64,000 nt of DNA, taken from positions 186,001 to 250,000 of the forward strand of contig NZ_BMLT01000002.1 of NCBI RefSeq assembly GCF_014645375.1, written 5' to 3'. This document shows positions 1-8,325 of the stretch, piece after piece; position 1 is the first letter of the stretch, and each line of letters begins with the position of its first letter. The DNA is from Marinobacterium nitratireducens. GTDB taxonomy: Bacteria > Pseudomonadota > Gammaproteobacteria > Pseudomonadales > Balneatricaceae. The position numbers and the translations under genes are program-made. The notes under the pieces were generated by a model, which saw only the letters and a list, made by a program, of their open reading frames with translations, did no database searches and was not told the origin of the DNA.

Positions 1-3000
1 CCATTGTCGATACCTTCCTGGAGCTTGTCGAATTCATCGAGCATCAGCACCAGGCCGAGCGCTAAGGGCTCTAGAATGGCTAGGACCAGTTCAAGGTAAT
101 CGCGAAAGTCGGAAAATGGTGACTCGACACTGATGCCTTCTCGGCACGCACGTGCGATACCTAGCGCCGGCTTGCCTGCGTTGATGATCTGGCCATTTGG
201 CAGAGTTACCTCGATCCCCAGTTTTGTCAGTGCTGTGGCAATACTGCGAGCAATCTCACGAAATACTTCGGCGGTGGGTACGCCAACGGCTTGCGAGGAG
301 CCTTCAGCCCCTTGCAGACTGGAATAGACTGCAAGCCAGCCCGGTATTGCGGTTCGGCCTTCCAGATGCCTGAGGATGGAGGTCTTACCTGCCCGTCGGT
401 TGCCTTCTAGCAACACCACGTTGCCGTGGGTGGCAATCTGGCGGCTAATTTTGCCCATCAGTCCTTCCCGGCCATAGAAAACGTCGTGGCCGTGCTGAGG
501 CTTCAGGGGACTACCTGTGACATAGGGGCTGCCACCAAGATCAGGGACCTTAGTGCGGGCCTCATGCTCTATATTGGCCACCCGTATTATTAGCTCGATC
601 TGCCCATTTACCTCTTCTCCCGAAAGGGAGCGTGCTTTCCACAGCAAACGCAAAGGTAGATCACGGCCTTGCTTGGGTACGTCTCCTTGCAAATGGATCG
701 CAAATGAGGCCCTCTCAGCAAGGTAAGGGAGTTCGGTTACACCCCAATGGGGCTGCGTTTCTACACGCACGTTACGCAGTGGCAAGGCGCCGAGATTTTC
801 CAGCCCCACAGAGAACTCAGCAAAACTGCCGGCGGTCAACAATTCGGGTGAGGTGCTTAACTTCAGCCCAACAGCATTAATCAAGTCCGTAGTCGCAGCG
901 CGAAGCCAATCGCGCAAGCGCTCACTAATAGCGCGGGCCTGAGACGTAGTGGGTCGGTGGCCGGTAGCCCGTTCCAGTACTACCGCTACGCCACGTTCAG
1001 CCTCCTGTAACACGCTAAGGAGCCCGGCACCTTCCGGAACCTGGGCCACGCCAGCTAGAGGTAGCAAGGTCGAGGTGAGAGGTGCTAACCATCGCGCCGC
1101 TTGGCTGCTCACTTGTTCCTGATCCAGCCAACGACGCACTGGTCTGGCCAAAGCCACAATTGGTTCGAAGTGACTCAGTGCCGGAGTATCATCCAGGCCT
1201 CTTACAAATCTGGGAACCTTGGCATCCAGCTCGGCTAGCCAGATGGAGAGACGGTCGGGTTCGCTGTTGCCCATGATCTGTGATAAGAACGCTAAAGCAT
1301 CAGTGCCGAACTCACGGTACTGCGCAGCGGCCTGGGCCTGCAGGTGCAACGGCGGCAGCGGCAGCGGCAATTGATCCAGCACTACACGGTTAAGGTGCTG
1401 GATTACTGCACCGCGCGATTGGGCGGCCAACCAGTTCTGGCAAGCCGGGCTTGCCAGGTAGGCTTGCAGGAAGCCTGCGTCCAGTCGTTCCGGATGGGCA
1501 CGCAGTACATAAAGCCCCCCGGCAGCCACTGAGCCGACCGCACTGTCACGAACCATAGCTGCCTTACCAATGGTACCTGACTTGGATACAAGGACATCGC
1601 CGGACAATAGAGCCCAACGTCGTTCCACGCTGGCCACCTCCGGTCGCAGCCAACTAGAAACTCGGCCTACACTGCCTTTGCTTAAATCCCTGATACGTAC
1701 ATAGCCTGTGGCCCGTTCTAAAGGGGGGGCATCCAGCAAGTCAGCCGACTTTATGGAGCGCCCTCCAATTACTTCAGCCACATCCGAAAGAGTAGCTACT
1801 GAGACAGTTTCTCCTGGCGCCTCCTTGAGGCTGGCGAGGAATTCATCCAAACCACCCTTTTCGCGAAGTCGGGGAGACAGGTCCCAGTCGATGGAGGCAA
1901 GCTCGTCGACGCTGACTTCCCATATTGAACGCGAAAGCACACCAGAGCCCGGCGTGCCTTCAGGGGTGCCAGGGCGCGGCTCACGCCGCTTGCGAAGCTC
2001 AGCGCTCCTTATGTCGTTGGCTAATTGGTCCGCTAGCTCCTCGCTAATAACTGGAGGCTTGCGGCCGGACCTCTGGTCAAAATGCGAGCTCGCATCGACC
2101 ATTCGCACTCGGCTCGCACCTCCTTGCTTATTCAGCACCAGCAAACAACTCTTTACGTTGGTATACGGCGCAAAGACTCCAGCCGGCAGACCAACTATGG
2201 CTTCCACCTGACCTTTTTCGAGCAGACAGCGGCGTAATTCGCGCTCAGCACCACCTCGATAGAGGAAGCCCTCGGGCACAGCAAGCACCGCCCGCCCATG
2301 TGGCTTGAGCTGCGATAGTGCGTGTTGTACAAACAACCCTGTGCTGTCACTCGTGAGAACAGGGAAATGGGAGATGCAATACGGATCTCTTTTCGCCTTC
2401 ACGCCGAAAGGCGGGTCGGCCAACACAACATCGAAGCCTTGCTGGCTGGGGCTGCTGAGAGACTCTCGTTCCAGGCTGTTCCCCAGCGCTAGGCGCGGGT
2501 TGTCGATGCCTGCAAGGAGCATGCGCGTCAGGCCGATTAGGAACGTGTTTGCACTGATCTCGATGCCTGATGCTTCGAGCAAGGCACCAGAACGATGTTG
2601 TTTTATCCTGCTGCGCTCGGCATGTTGCCAAGCAACTACGAGAAAATTACCTAAACCAAAGCACGGATCGTACACTCGTTCGCCGGGTTTCGGGTCGGCC
2701 AGCGCCACAACGAGACGGGCAATGTTGACTGGTGTCGAGAACTGGCCTCCACGGACGTCGCTCGTTTCGGCAAGCATCTTATCGTACACATTTAGCAAGG
2801 CGTAACGGGCGCTCGAAGTATCGAAAGGCAGCTTATCCAGCCAGCGAACTAGGTCGATTAGGTAAGCAAAATTTACCTCCAGGACGTGGCGTAGAGGGGC
2901 GACCAGGGGGTGTAAGTATGCGACCAATGGGTGAGAGGAGTTACCGCGTAAGCCCTCAATGTAGCCCGCCAGCTCATGCAGCTGCTTGGCGATGCTCGTC

Positions 3001-3251
3001 GGGTGGTCTAGGCTGACCCAATGCCGCCATTGCAGTTGTTCGGGCAGAAGCGGCTGGTAGCTACGGTCTTCAAAGATCGCCATGGCCTCCTGCTCGGAAT
3101 CTTGCATGTCAGCCCAACGCAGCAGCAGGAATGTGCTGAAGACCTCACGGATCAGGGCATTGGACTCGCCAGTGGACAGCGTGCTGGTGAACACAGCATC
3201 TAGATTGCCGACCCATTGTGAAGTTTCTTCAAGCAGTTCGTTATCTTGCAC
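1..3251 (-). CDS. Fused N6-adenine DNA methylase / HsdS-like / P-loop ATPase (3' end outside window)
   Basis: I translated the minus strand from the GTG at 3251 to the window edge: the frame is open for 1083 codons and continues. Residues 1-390 are an HsdM-like methylase with motif I DPCFGLGNF at 195-203 and motif IV DPPF at 279-282. Residues about 484-640 resemble half of an HsdS subunit (VRIRDL, SGDVLVSKSGTIGKA, LPLPLPPLHLQAQ). About 640-800 looks helical and 804-910 beta-sandwich-like. Then follow FYGRE (925-929), Walker A GNRRAGKT (950-957) and Walker B LVLMLDEF ending near 1073, as in AAA/STAND-type ATPases. The start lies 5 nt after hsdS with GGGGAG upstream, so it is the fourth gene of the hsdRMS operon. 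Family knowledge says N6-adenine methylation. Fusion of these three parts in one chain is not an arrangement I recognise; the role of the ATPase is unknown. Confidence 0.9.
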   Translation of the reverse strand, partial: MQDNELLEETSQWVGNLDAVFTSTLSTGESNALIREVFSTFLLLRWADMQDSEQEAMAIFEDRSYQPLLPEQLQWRHWVSLDHPTSIAKQLHELAGYIEGLRGNSSHPLVAYLHPLVAPLRHVLEVNFAYLIDLVRWLDKLPFDTSSARYALLNVYDKMLAETSDVRGGQFSTPVNIARLVVALADPKPGERVYDPCFGLGNFLVVAWQHAERSRIKQHRSGALLEASGIEISANTFLIGLTRMLLAGIDNPRLALGNSLERESLSSPSQQGFDVVLADPPFGVKAKRDPYCISHFPVLTSDSTGLFVQHALSQLKPHGRAVLAVPEGFLYRGGAERELRRCLLEKGQVEAIVGLPAGVFAPYTNVKSCLLVLNKQGGASRVRMVDASSHFDQRSGRKPPVISEELADQLANDIRSAELRKRREPRPGTPEGTPGSGVLSRSIWEVSVDELASIDWDLSPRLREKGGLDEFLASLKEAPGETVSVATLSDVAEVIGGRSIKSADLLDAPPLERATGYVRIRDLSKGSVGRVSSWLRPEVASVERRWALLSGDVLVSKSGTIGKAAMVRDSAVGSVAAGGLYVLRAHPERLDAGFLQAYLASPACQNWLAAQSRGAVIQHLNRVVLDQLPLPLPPLHLQAQAAAQYREFGTDALAFLSQIMGNSEPDRLSIWLAELDAKVPRFVRGLDDTPALSHFEPIVALARPVRRWLDQEQVSSQAARWLAPLTSTLLPLAGVAQVPEGAGLLSVLQEAERGVAVVLERATGHRPTTSQARAISERLRDWLRAATTDLINAVGLKLSTSPELLTAGSFAEFSVGLENLGALPLRNVRVETQPHWGVTELPYLAERASFAIHLQGDVPKQGRDLPLRLLWKARSLSGEEVNGQIELIIRVANIEHEARTKVPDLGGSPYVTGSPLKPQHGHDVFYGREGLMGKISRQIATHGNVVLLEGNRRAGKTSILRHLEGRTAIPGWLAVYSSLQGAEGSSQAVGVPTAEVFREIARSIATALTKLGIEVTLPNGQIINAGKPALGIARACREGISVESPFSDFRDYLELVLAILEPLALGLVLMLDEFDKLQEGIDN

Positions 3252-3256
3252 GATTC

Positions 3257-4423
3257 TCAGAGCTCCCCGGCGAAAGCTTTGCGCAGGATGGCATCACGCA
3301 GTTGAGCCGCTTCGGTCTCAGCAACTTTCATTTCCTTGCTGAGAAACTGCACCGATTCGATAGCTGAATCTAAATGCTGACAGACGCTCCTCTGGACAGC
3401 TATCGAAGGCAGCTTGAAACGATATGCGAAGAGATGTTTACGGTTGACCTTGGGCATGCCAGCGCGGTTCGATCCAGCAATGGCGTAATCCGTAAAACGA
3501 CGTGACATCAGCACGTAGTAAATGAAATCACGCAATGCACGCCCTTTTTTGGGTGTAAGCGGATACATGTCCGCACTGCACAGACCTGAGAAATTAGGCC
3601 GTGCTGCCTTCACCAGGTAAGGGCGAATCTTATTATAAAGCACCACCGATTCGTCAAAGACAAACTTGCTAGATTTGAGATTTTCCTCAGACGCAGTTTT
3701 TAAGTCGACAAGACGGCCTGTCTTGCTTTCGATGTTGGCTCCGCCAACATGCAACATTGATTGATACTGAGCCTCACGAGGGTTTATGAGTCTAGATACA
3801 ATCTCACATACATCGGCCATTGCGACTTCCTCGCCTTCTAGGCCCGCCAGCTCGGCTTCAATGAGTGACTCGGCTAAATAGGCTTGCTCTGTTAGGGATG
3901 CTTTGCGCAGAGTCTCTAGCTCATCCACTCGCTCTAGGAAGTCTTTTATTTTGCCTATGATTAGACGCTGTTCATCCAGAGATGGAGCTGCGATCTCGAC
4001 CTCTTTCAACTTGGCTTTCGTAATGTGGCGCAATCCTGCTGCACCATGTGCCAAATTAATTATCTCCTCAAGTCGGCTGTTCGTTGCATAAACGAAATAC
4101 TCCCGTAGGACTATTTCTTCATTAACTTTTACCTTGAAAATGTGCTGATTGAGCAGCGCTTCACCGCGATTCCATATAAAACAACCAAATGAAGTGCCTG
4201 GTGTGCCCGACCATGAAAACAGAACGTCACCTGATTCAATTTTGTGCTTTTCTGCATACGAGCCAGAGAAGTAGTTGAAGGGCTTCATGGGCTCATTCAA
4301 GTTCTGGATCCGAACGATTGGTAGCCCTGTATGTCCCCAGTCTTCAGGTTTAAAAGCTCGACCGTTGATGTACTCGGCGAGCTGACCAAGCTTGTAGACA
4401 GGCCAGTTCGGGGCAAAAGTCAT
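3257..4423 (-). CDS. hsdS: Type I restriction-modification specificity subunit HsdS
   Basis: 388 residues, normal for HsdS. Two target-recognition halves are visible. The first opens WPVYKLGQLAEYINGRAF and contains LPIVRIQNLN and the conserved GDVLFSWSGTPGT. The second opens with VAMADVCEIVSRL. Each half is followed by a helical spacer (LDEQRLIIGKIKDFLERVDELE and the C-terminal AVQRSVCQHLDSAIESVQ). It binds DNA and sets the sequence recognised by the HsdM methylase and HsdR nuclease. Its start overlaps the end of hsdM by 4 nt, and it ends 5 nt before the fused methylase-ATPase gene. The target sequence cannot be read from the protein. Confidence 0.95.
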   Translation of the reverse strand: MTFAPNWPVYKLGQLAEYINGRAFKPEDWGHTGLPIVRIQNLNEPMKPFNYFSGSYAEKHKIESGDVLFSWSGTPGTSFGCFIWNRGEALLNQHIFKVKVNEEIVLREYFVYATNSRLEEIINLAHGAAGLRHITKAKLKEVEIAAPSLDEQRLIIGKIKDFLERVDELETLRKASLTEQAYLAESLIEAELAGLEGEEVAMADVCEIVSRLINPREAQYQSMLHVGGANIESKTGRLVDLKTASEENLKSSKFVFDESVVLYNKIRPYLVKAARPNFSGLCSADMYPLTPKKGRALRDFIYYVLMSRRFTDYAIAGSNRAGMPKVNRKHLFAYRFKLPSIAVQRSVCQHLDSAIESVQFLSKEMKVAETEAAQLRDAILRKAFAGEL

Positions 4424-5934
4424 TCGGATCGCTCCAGCAGAATTTCCAATTCGTCCAAAAGCTCATTAATCCGTGCTTCTTTGGCCTTGATCGACACCAC
4501 CAATTCCAATGCCGGTCGGTGTTCGTAGTCGTCCACTTTATTCGGGTTCTTGGCCGAGAGGTCGAAGCCATTGGCCATGATGTCCTCCAACGAGATAGTC
4601 CAAGAGTTCGCACTATCCGCGCGGTCTTGCCATTTGGCGAGGAAGTCAGGCAATTGGCTCCCTGCCACCGGCTTGCGCGTCTGCTTCAGTTCAAAGCCAT
4701 CGTTGGTGAGCTCGTAATACCATATAGAGTCAGTGGTCGAGCCATCCTCAGGGCGGTCAAAAAAGATTACGTTGGTCTTGACGCCGGTGTATGGGAGGAA
4801 GCAGCCCGCAGGTAACGACAGAATGGTATGCACCTTGAATTGCTCCAGCAGTTCCTTGCGAACCTTTTGATCCGGTCCGCCACGGAACAGCACGCCTTCG
4901 GGAATGACCACTGCCGCACGCCCACCTTTGGCCAGGTTTGTCATGATGTGTTGCAGGAACAGGCATTCGGTGGCACTGGAGCGTACGCGGAAGTTGGTCT
5001 GCAGCTCCTGCGCCATCTTACCGCCATAAGGGGGATTTGCGAGGATGACTTGGTATTTGTCCTTCTCTGCTACATTTTGGTCATGCACTTCCAGGGTGTT
5101 GGCCAGCTCGAAGTTTGCCCCCTCGATACCATGCAGGATCATGTTCATTGAGCCCAGCAGGTAGGTCAGTGGCTTGAGCTCCAAGCCATAGAAGGTTTGG
5201 TGCTGAAGCTCGTCGAGCTGGCCGGTGCTCAGCGTGCTGTTGCTGCGAATGTGGTCAGCTGCCTCGCCTAGAAAACCTGCGGTTCCGAAGCACGGATCGT
5301 AAATACGTTCGCCTGCCTGTGGCGTCACTACCTGCACCATTGCGCGGATGATGTGCCGCTGGGTGTAAAATTCGCCGGCATATCCGGCTGAGTCGGCGGC
5401 CACACGCTTGAGTAGGTCTTCATAGATTTTTGAGAGGATAATGACGTCCGTCTCGCTGGAAAAGTGCAGTTTGTCGACCTGTTGTACAACCTTGGCGAAG
5501 GATACGCCCCGGCGGCAGTAGTTACGCACGTTGTCGAAGATGCGGCGAAAGCGCTGTGCCAGAGCGTCGTCGCCCAGTCCCATCTTGGGGTCGGGGCTAG
5601 TGAGCTTGATCCACAGCCTACCATCGACAAACTCCAGCATCTCGTCAGGGTGGTCGGTGTTCTTGGCCCAGTGGTTCCAGGCGTATTCGCCAGCTAGTCG
5701 ACGCACATAGGGCGTGTCGTCGAAGGCCGCTTCCTCCTCCTTGCGGGCTTCAGTTTCGTCGAAGGCCTTAAGGAAAAAAAGCCAGGCAAGCTGTTCCACA
5801 TAGTTGCGGGCGTCCACTCCTTCCGCATTGAGCTGATCGCAGGCGTTCTTGACGATCTTCTGTACTTCTGCGCGGCGGTGGTCTGTGTTGTTAAGGGTCA
5901 TGTCTGTTCCGTTTGTTTTATGCCTTGACAGCAT
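4420..5934 (-). CDS. hsdM: Type I restriction-modification methyltransferase HsdM
   Basis: 504 residues with the HsdM helical N-terminal domain and an N6-adenine methylase core: motif I DPCFGTAG at 213-220 and motif IV NPPY at 300-303. It transfers methyl groups from S-adenosylmethionine to adenine in host DNA, as an M2S complex. The ATG at 5934 overlaps the hsdR stop as TGATG, which favours translational coupling. An internal ATG at 5901 (MTLNNTDHRR) is a possible alternative start. It shares only the fold with the methylase domain of the fused gene downstream, whose motif IV is DPPF rather than NPPY, so this operon encodes two different methylases. Confidence 0.96.
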   Translation of the reverse strand: MLSRHKTNGTDMTLNNTDHRRAEVQKIVKNACDQLNAEGVDARNYVEQLAWLFFLKAFDETEARKEEEAAFDDTPYVRRLAGEYAWNHWAKNTDHPDEMLEFVDGRLWIKLTSPDPKMGLGDDALAQRFRRIFDNVRNYCRRGVSFAKVVQQVDKLHFSSETDVIILSKIYEDLLKRVAADSAGYAGEFYTQRHIIRAMVQVVTPQAGERIYDPCFGTAGFLGEAADHIRSNSTLSTGQLDELQHQTFYGLELKPLTYLLGSMNMILHGIEGANFELANTLEVHDQNVAEKDKYQVILANPPYGGKMAQELQTNFRVRSSATECLFLQHIMTNLAKGGRAAVVIPEGVLFRGGPDQKVRKELLEQFKVHTILSLPAGCFLPYTGVKTNVIFFDRPEDGSTTDSIWYYELTNDGFELKQTRKPVAGSQLPDFLAKWQDRADSANSWTISLEDIMANGFDLSAKNPNKVDDYEHRPALELVVSIKAKEARINELLDELEILLERSE

Positions 5935-8228
5935 CAGGCAGCCATGGGCACATATAAGTGTTGCTTGATCAGCTCGAGATCGGCTTTGAGCACCGCAGGT
6001 CCCCCGTAGCGTCGGGTTAGCATGGTGAAGTTGCCGAACTGATCGACGAACTGCGGAGCGCTGTAGGTACGAGCCTGCTCTAGATCATCGATGCCAAATA
6101 ACCGGTAGTGATCTAGCGCGGTTTGCCACAGATGGGTTTTAAAGCGCTGGTTTTCAGGTAACGCTACTTCTCCCAAATGATTTAGCAGCCAGAGTTGGTC
6201 TTCATCCCACAGACGGTTGGCACGGTCTGCTCGGTTGGGCACACGCGGCAGTTGGAAGCCGATCTTGGCCAAGATGTCCACGTCATCAACATCCGGCAGG
6301 TCGAGATAATGCCTGAAAGCCGAGGGGTAGATGTCATGGTCGCGCAGGGCTTCGCGCAGTTCCTGCCGGCTTCCCTTGTCGATCCAGATGCGTAATAGCT
6401 CATCCATGCCTTTGTGGCTGACATCAAGGATGAACTCGCGCGATTGCTCCGTGTACTCTTCGAATGGTACTTTGCGACCGTCAGCTAGGCAGACATACCG
6501 GTTTTCGGTAGAGATGACCACCGAGATGCCTTCGCCTACCAGCTTCGGAGTGGAGTCTTCGCCCTTTTTCTTTTTGGGCTTGTTGCTAGCGGTTTGTGTC
6601 TTCTGGCGGTTGGCTGGATGACCGTCGAACTCGGTATCTTCCAACTGGCTGGCACCCGAGTAGTCGAAAATAGTGAAGTAGCGCTTGTCTACGTCCTCGC
6701 ATAACCGGGTGCCACGCCCTTTCATTTGCTTATAGAGGATAGCGCTGCGTAGTGGTCGCACAAATACAACATTCTTGACATCGGGTGCGTCAAAACCGGT
6801 TGTCAGCAGATCGACAGTGACAGCGACACGCGGGTTGCTGGGGCCTACGACTGCGAAGTTACGTTCCAACTGATGACTGTTGCGCTCGGCACGGGTAATG
6901 CGGGCTGCATAGTCATTGTTACCCGAGAGTCGGCGCAGCTCCTGCGCCATGAATGCTGCATGAGTGTCATCGACACAGAAGACGATAGTTTTCTCGTCGC
7001 GCAATTCGTACTTGCCCAGCGCTTCCCATAGGTCTTCTGCGATGGCTCGAGTACGGTCCGGCATGCGGATGTCGCGCTCAAAATTGGCAGTAGTGTAGTG
7101 TTTGCCGTCCGGGCCGGTGTAACCGCTTTCGTCGACATTTGTTACTCGCTCTTCCAGCAGGTAAGGCACCAAGTATCCATCTTCGATAGCCTGTCTGAGG
7201 CTGTACGTGAAGACCGGATTACCAAAGTAATGCTGGGTATCGCGGCGCTTTTCTTCATCTGTCAACGCGCGCTCGCCTTCCTCCAACTCGCGCGGCGTAG
7301 CGGTCAGACCCAACTGCAAAGCATCGCTAAAATGTTCGAGCACGCCGAACCAGTCGCCAAATCCCGAGCGATGGCACTCGTCAACAACCACCAGATCGAA
7401 GAAGTCAGGGTCGTAATGCTCATAGACCTTCTTGCCTTCCAACTCTTCATCTAGGCTCTGGTAGTTAGCAAAAAACACTTTACCCACCAGATGCTGGCCT
7501 TGGGCAACTGTGCTTTTGTCGATTTGCACGCGTTCGGAAGCAGAATAAGCGCTAAAGGCGCGGTAGGCCTGGTCCTTGAGGCTATTTCGGTCGGTTAGGA
7601 ACAGCACGTGTTCCCGATTGAGCGCCTTGCCGTTGAGGAGTTTCCACACCAATTGGAATATGGTGAAGGTCTTGCCAGTACCGGTGGCCATGAGCAGTAG
7701 GACACGGTTATTACCTTGCGCAAACTGCCACAGGGCCTTATTGATTGCCACATCCTGGTAGGGACGTACTCCTTTACGCGAAACTTGGTCAAAGTGGTAG
7801 CCGGCTGCGAACGCGCTCTCCCAGAGGGACCAGTCGACCGACGCGCCCATGCGGGCTATGAGTTCCTCAGGCGACGGCGGAGAGCTTAGCGACTCGAATT
7901 CGCCAGTATCATTGTCGGTTAGGATCCAGTCGTTACCATTTGATGCAATCGAGAAGCGCAGGGATAGGCGACGGGCATAGCGGGACGCCTGCTGCATACC
8001 ATCAGCCGCGCTTTCGGACTCGGACTTGGCTTCCAGGATGGCTAGCGGCACGCCATTAAAGCGCAAAAGATAATCCGCGATGATCGACTGTGTCTCGTCA
8101 TACATCGTTTCGCCAGTGAGGTTGACCCGCCCCGGCCCGATTCGCAATTGTTCCTGCCACGACCAACCCATCGTCGCCAAGTGGGGCTCGATAAGTTCCT
8201 TACAGGTCAGTCGTTCGTTGCGCGCCAT
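5934..8228 (-). CDS. hsdR: Type I restriction enzyme R subunit (EcoEI-like)
   Basis: 764 residues, the shorter EcoEI-type HsdR. The N-terminal PD-(D/E)xK nuclease is visible around D52 to E66-A-K68. The SF2 translocase has Walker A ATGTGKT at 181-187, DECH at 283-286, a motif III LTATP, and the helicase C-terminal VDLLTTGFDAPDVKN and QMKGRGTR. A lysine-rich linker (NKPKKKKGEDS) precedes the C-terminal EcoEI_R_C domain that contacts the methylase core. It would translocate and cut unmodified DNA with HsdM and HsdS. It is the first gene of the operon; a sigma-54-type promoter lies about 80 nt upstream. Confidence 0.96.
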   Translation of the reverse strand: MARNERLTCKELIEPHLATMGWSWQEQLRIGPGRVNLTGETMYDETQSIIADYLLRFNGVPLAILEAKSESESAADGMQQASRYARRLSLRFSIASNGNDWILTDNDTGEFESLSSPPSPEELIARMGASVDWSLWESAFAAGYHFDQVSRKGVRPYQDVAINKALWQFAQGNNRVLLLMATGTGKTFTIFQLVWKLLNGKALNREHVLFLTDRNSLKDQAYRAFSAYSASERVQIDKSTVAQGQHLVGKVFFANYQSLDEELEGKKVYEHYDPDFFDLVVVDECHRSGFGDWFGVLEHFSDALQLGLTATPRELEEGERALTDEEKRRDTQHYFGNPVFTYSLRQAIEDGYLVPYLLEERVTNVDESGYTGPDGKHYTTANFERDIRMPDRTRAIAEDLWEALGKYELRDEKTIVFCVDDTHAAFMAQELRRLSGNNDYAARITRAERNSHQLERNFAVVGPSNPRVAVTVDLLTTGFDAPDVKNVVFVRPLRSAILYKQMKGRGTRLCEDVDKRYFTIFDYSGASQLEDTEFDGHPANRQKTQTASNKPKKKKGEDSTPKLVGEGISVVISTENRYVCLADGRKVPFEEYTEQSREFILDVSHKGMDELLRIWIDKGSRQELREALRDHDIYPSAFRHYLDLPDVDDVDILAKIGFQLPRVPNRADRANRLWDEDQLWLLNHLGEVALPENQRFKTHLWQTALDHYRLFGIDDLEQARTYSAPQFVDQFGNFTMLTRRYGGPAVLKADLELIKQHLYVPMAA

Positions 8229-8308
8229 TCAGGTTGCCTCATTAACGTTTAGTAAGATTTATATCGCGACTAGGATAATAAAAAATTTTGCAGGTTGACT
8301 TAATGGAA

Positions 8309-8324
8309 AGCACAAGTTGTGCCA
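8309..8324 (-). promoter_or_regulatory. Predicted sigma-54 (-24/-12) promoter of the hsdRMS operon
   Basis: The minus strand reads TGGCACAACTTGTGCT. Against the consensus TGGCACG-N4-TTGCW it has intact TGGCAC, GG-to-GC spacing of one helical turn, and TGCT at -12. Only two of the fixed positions differ. The predicted start site is near 8298, giving an hsdR leader of about 70 nt. The motif begins just downstream of the stop codon of a sigma-54 activator gene. It also contains the perfect palindrome GCACAA-C-TTGTGC, which could be an operator on its own. Confidence 0.7.
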
Positions 8325-8325
8325 G

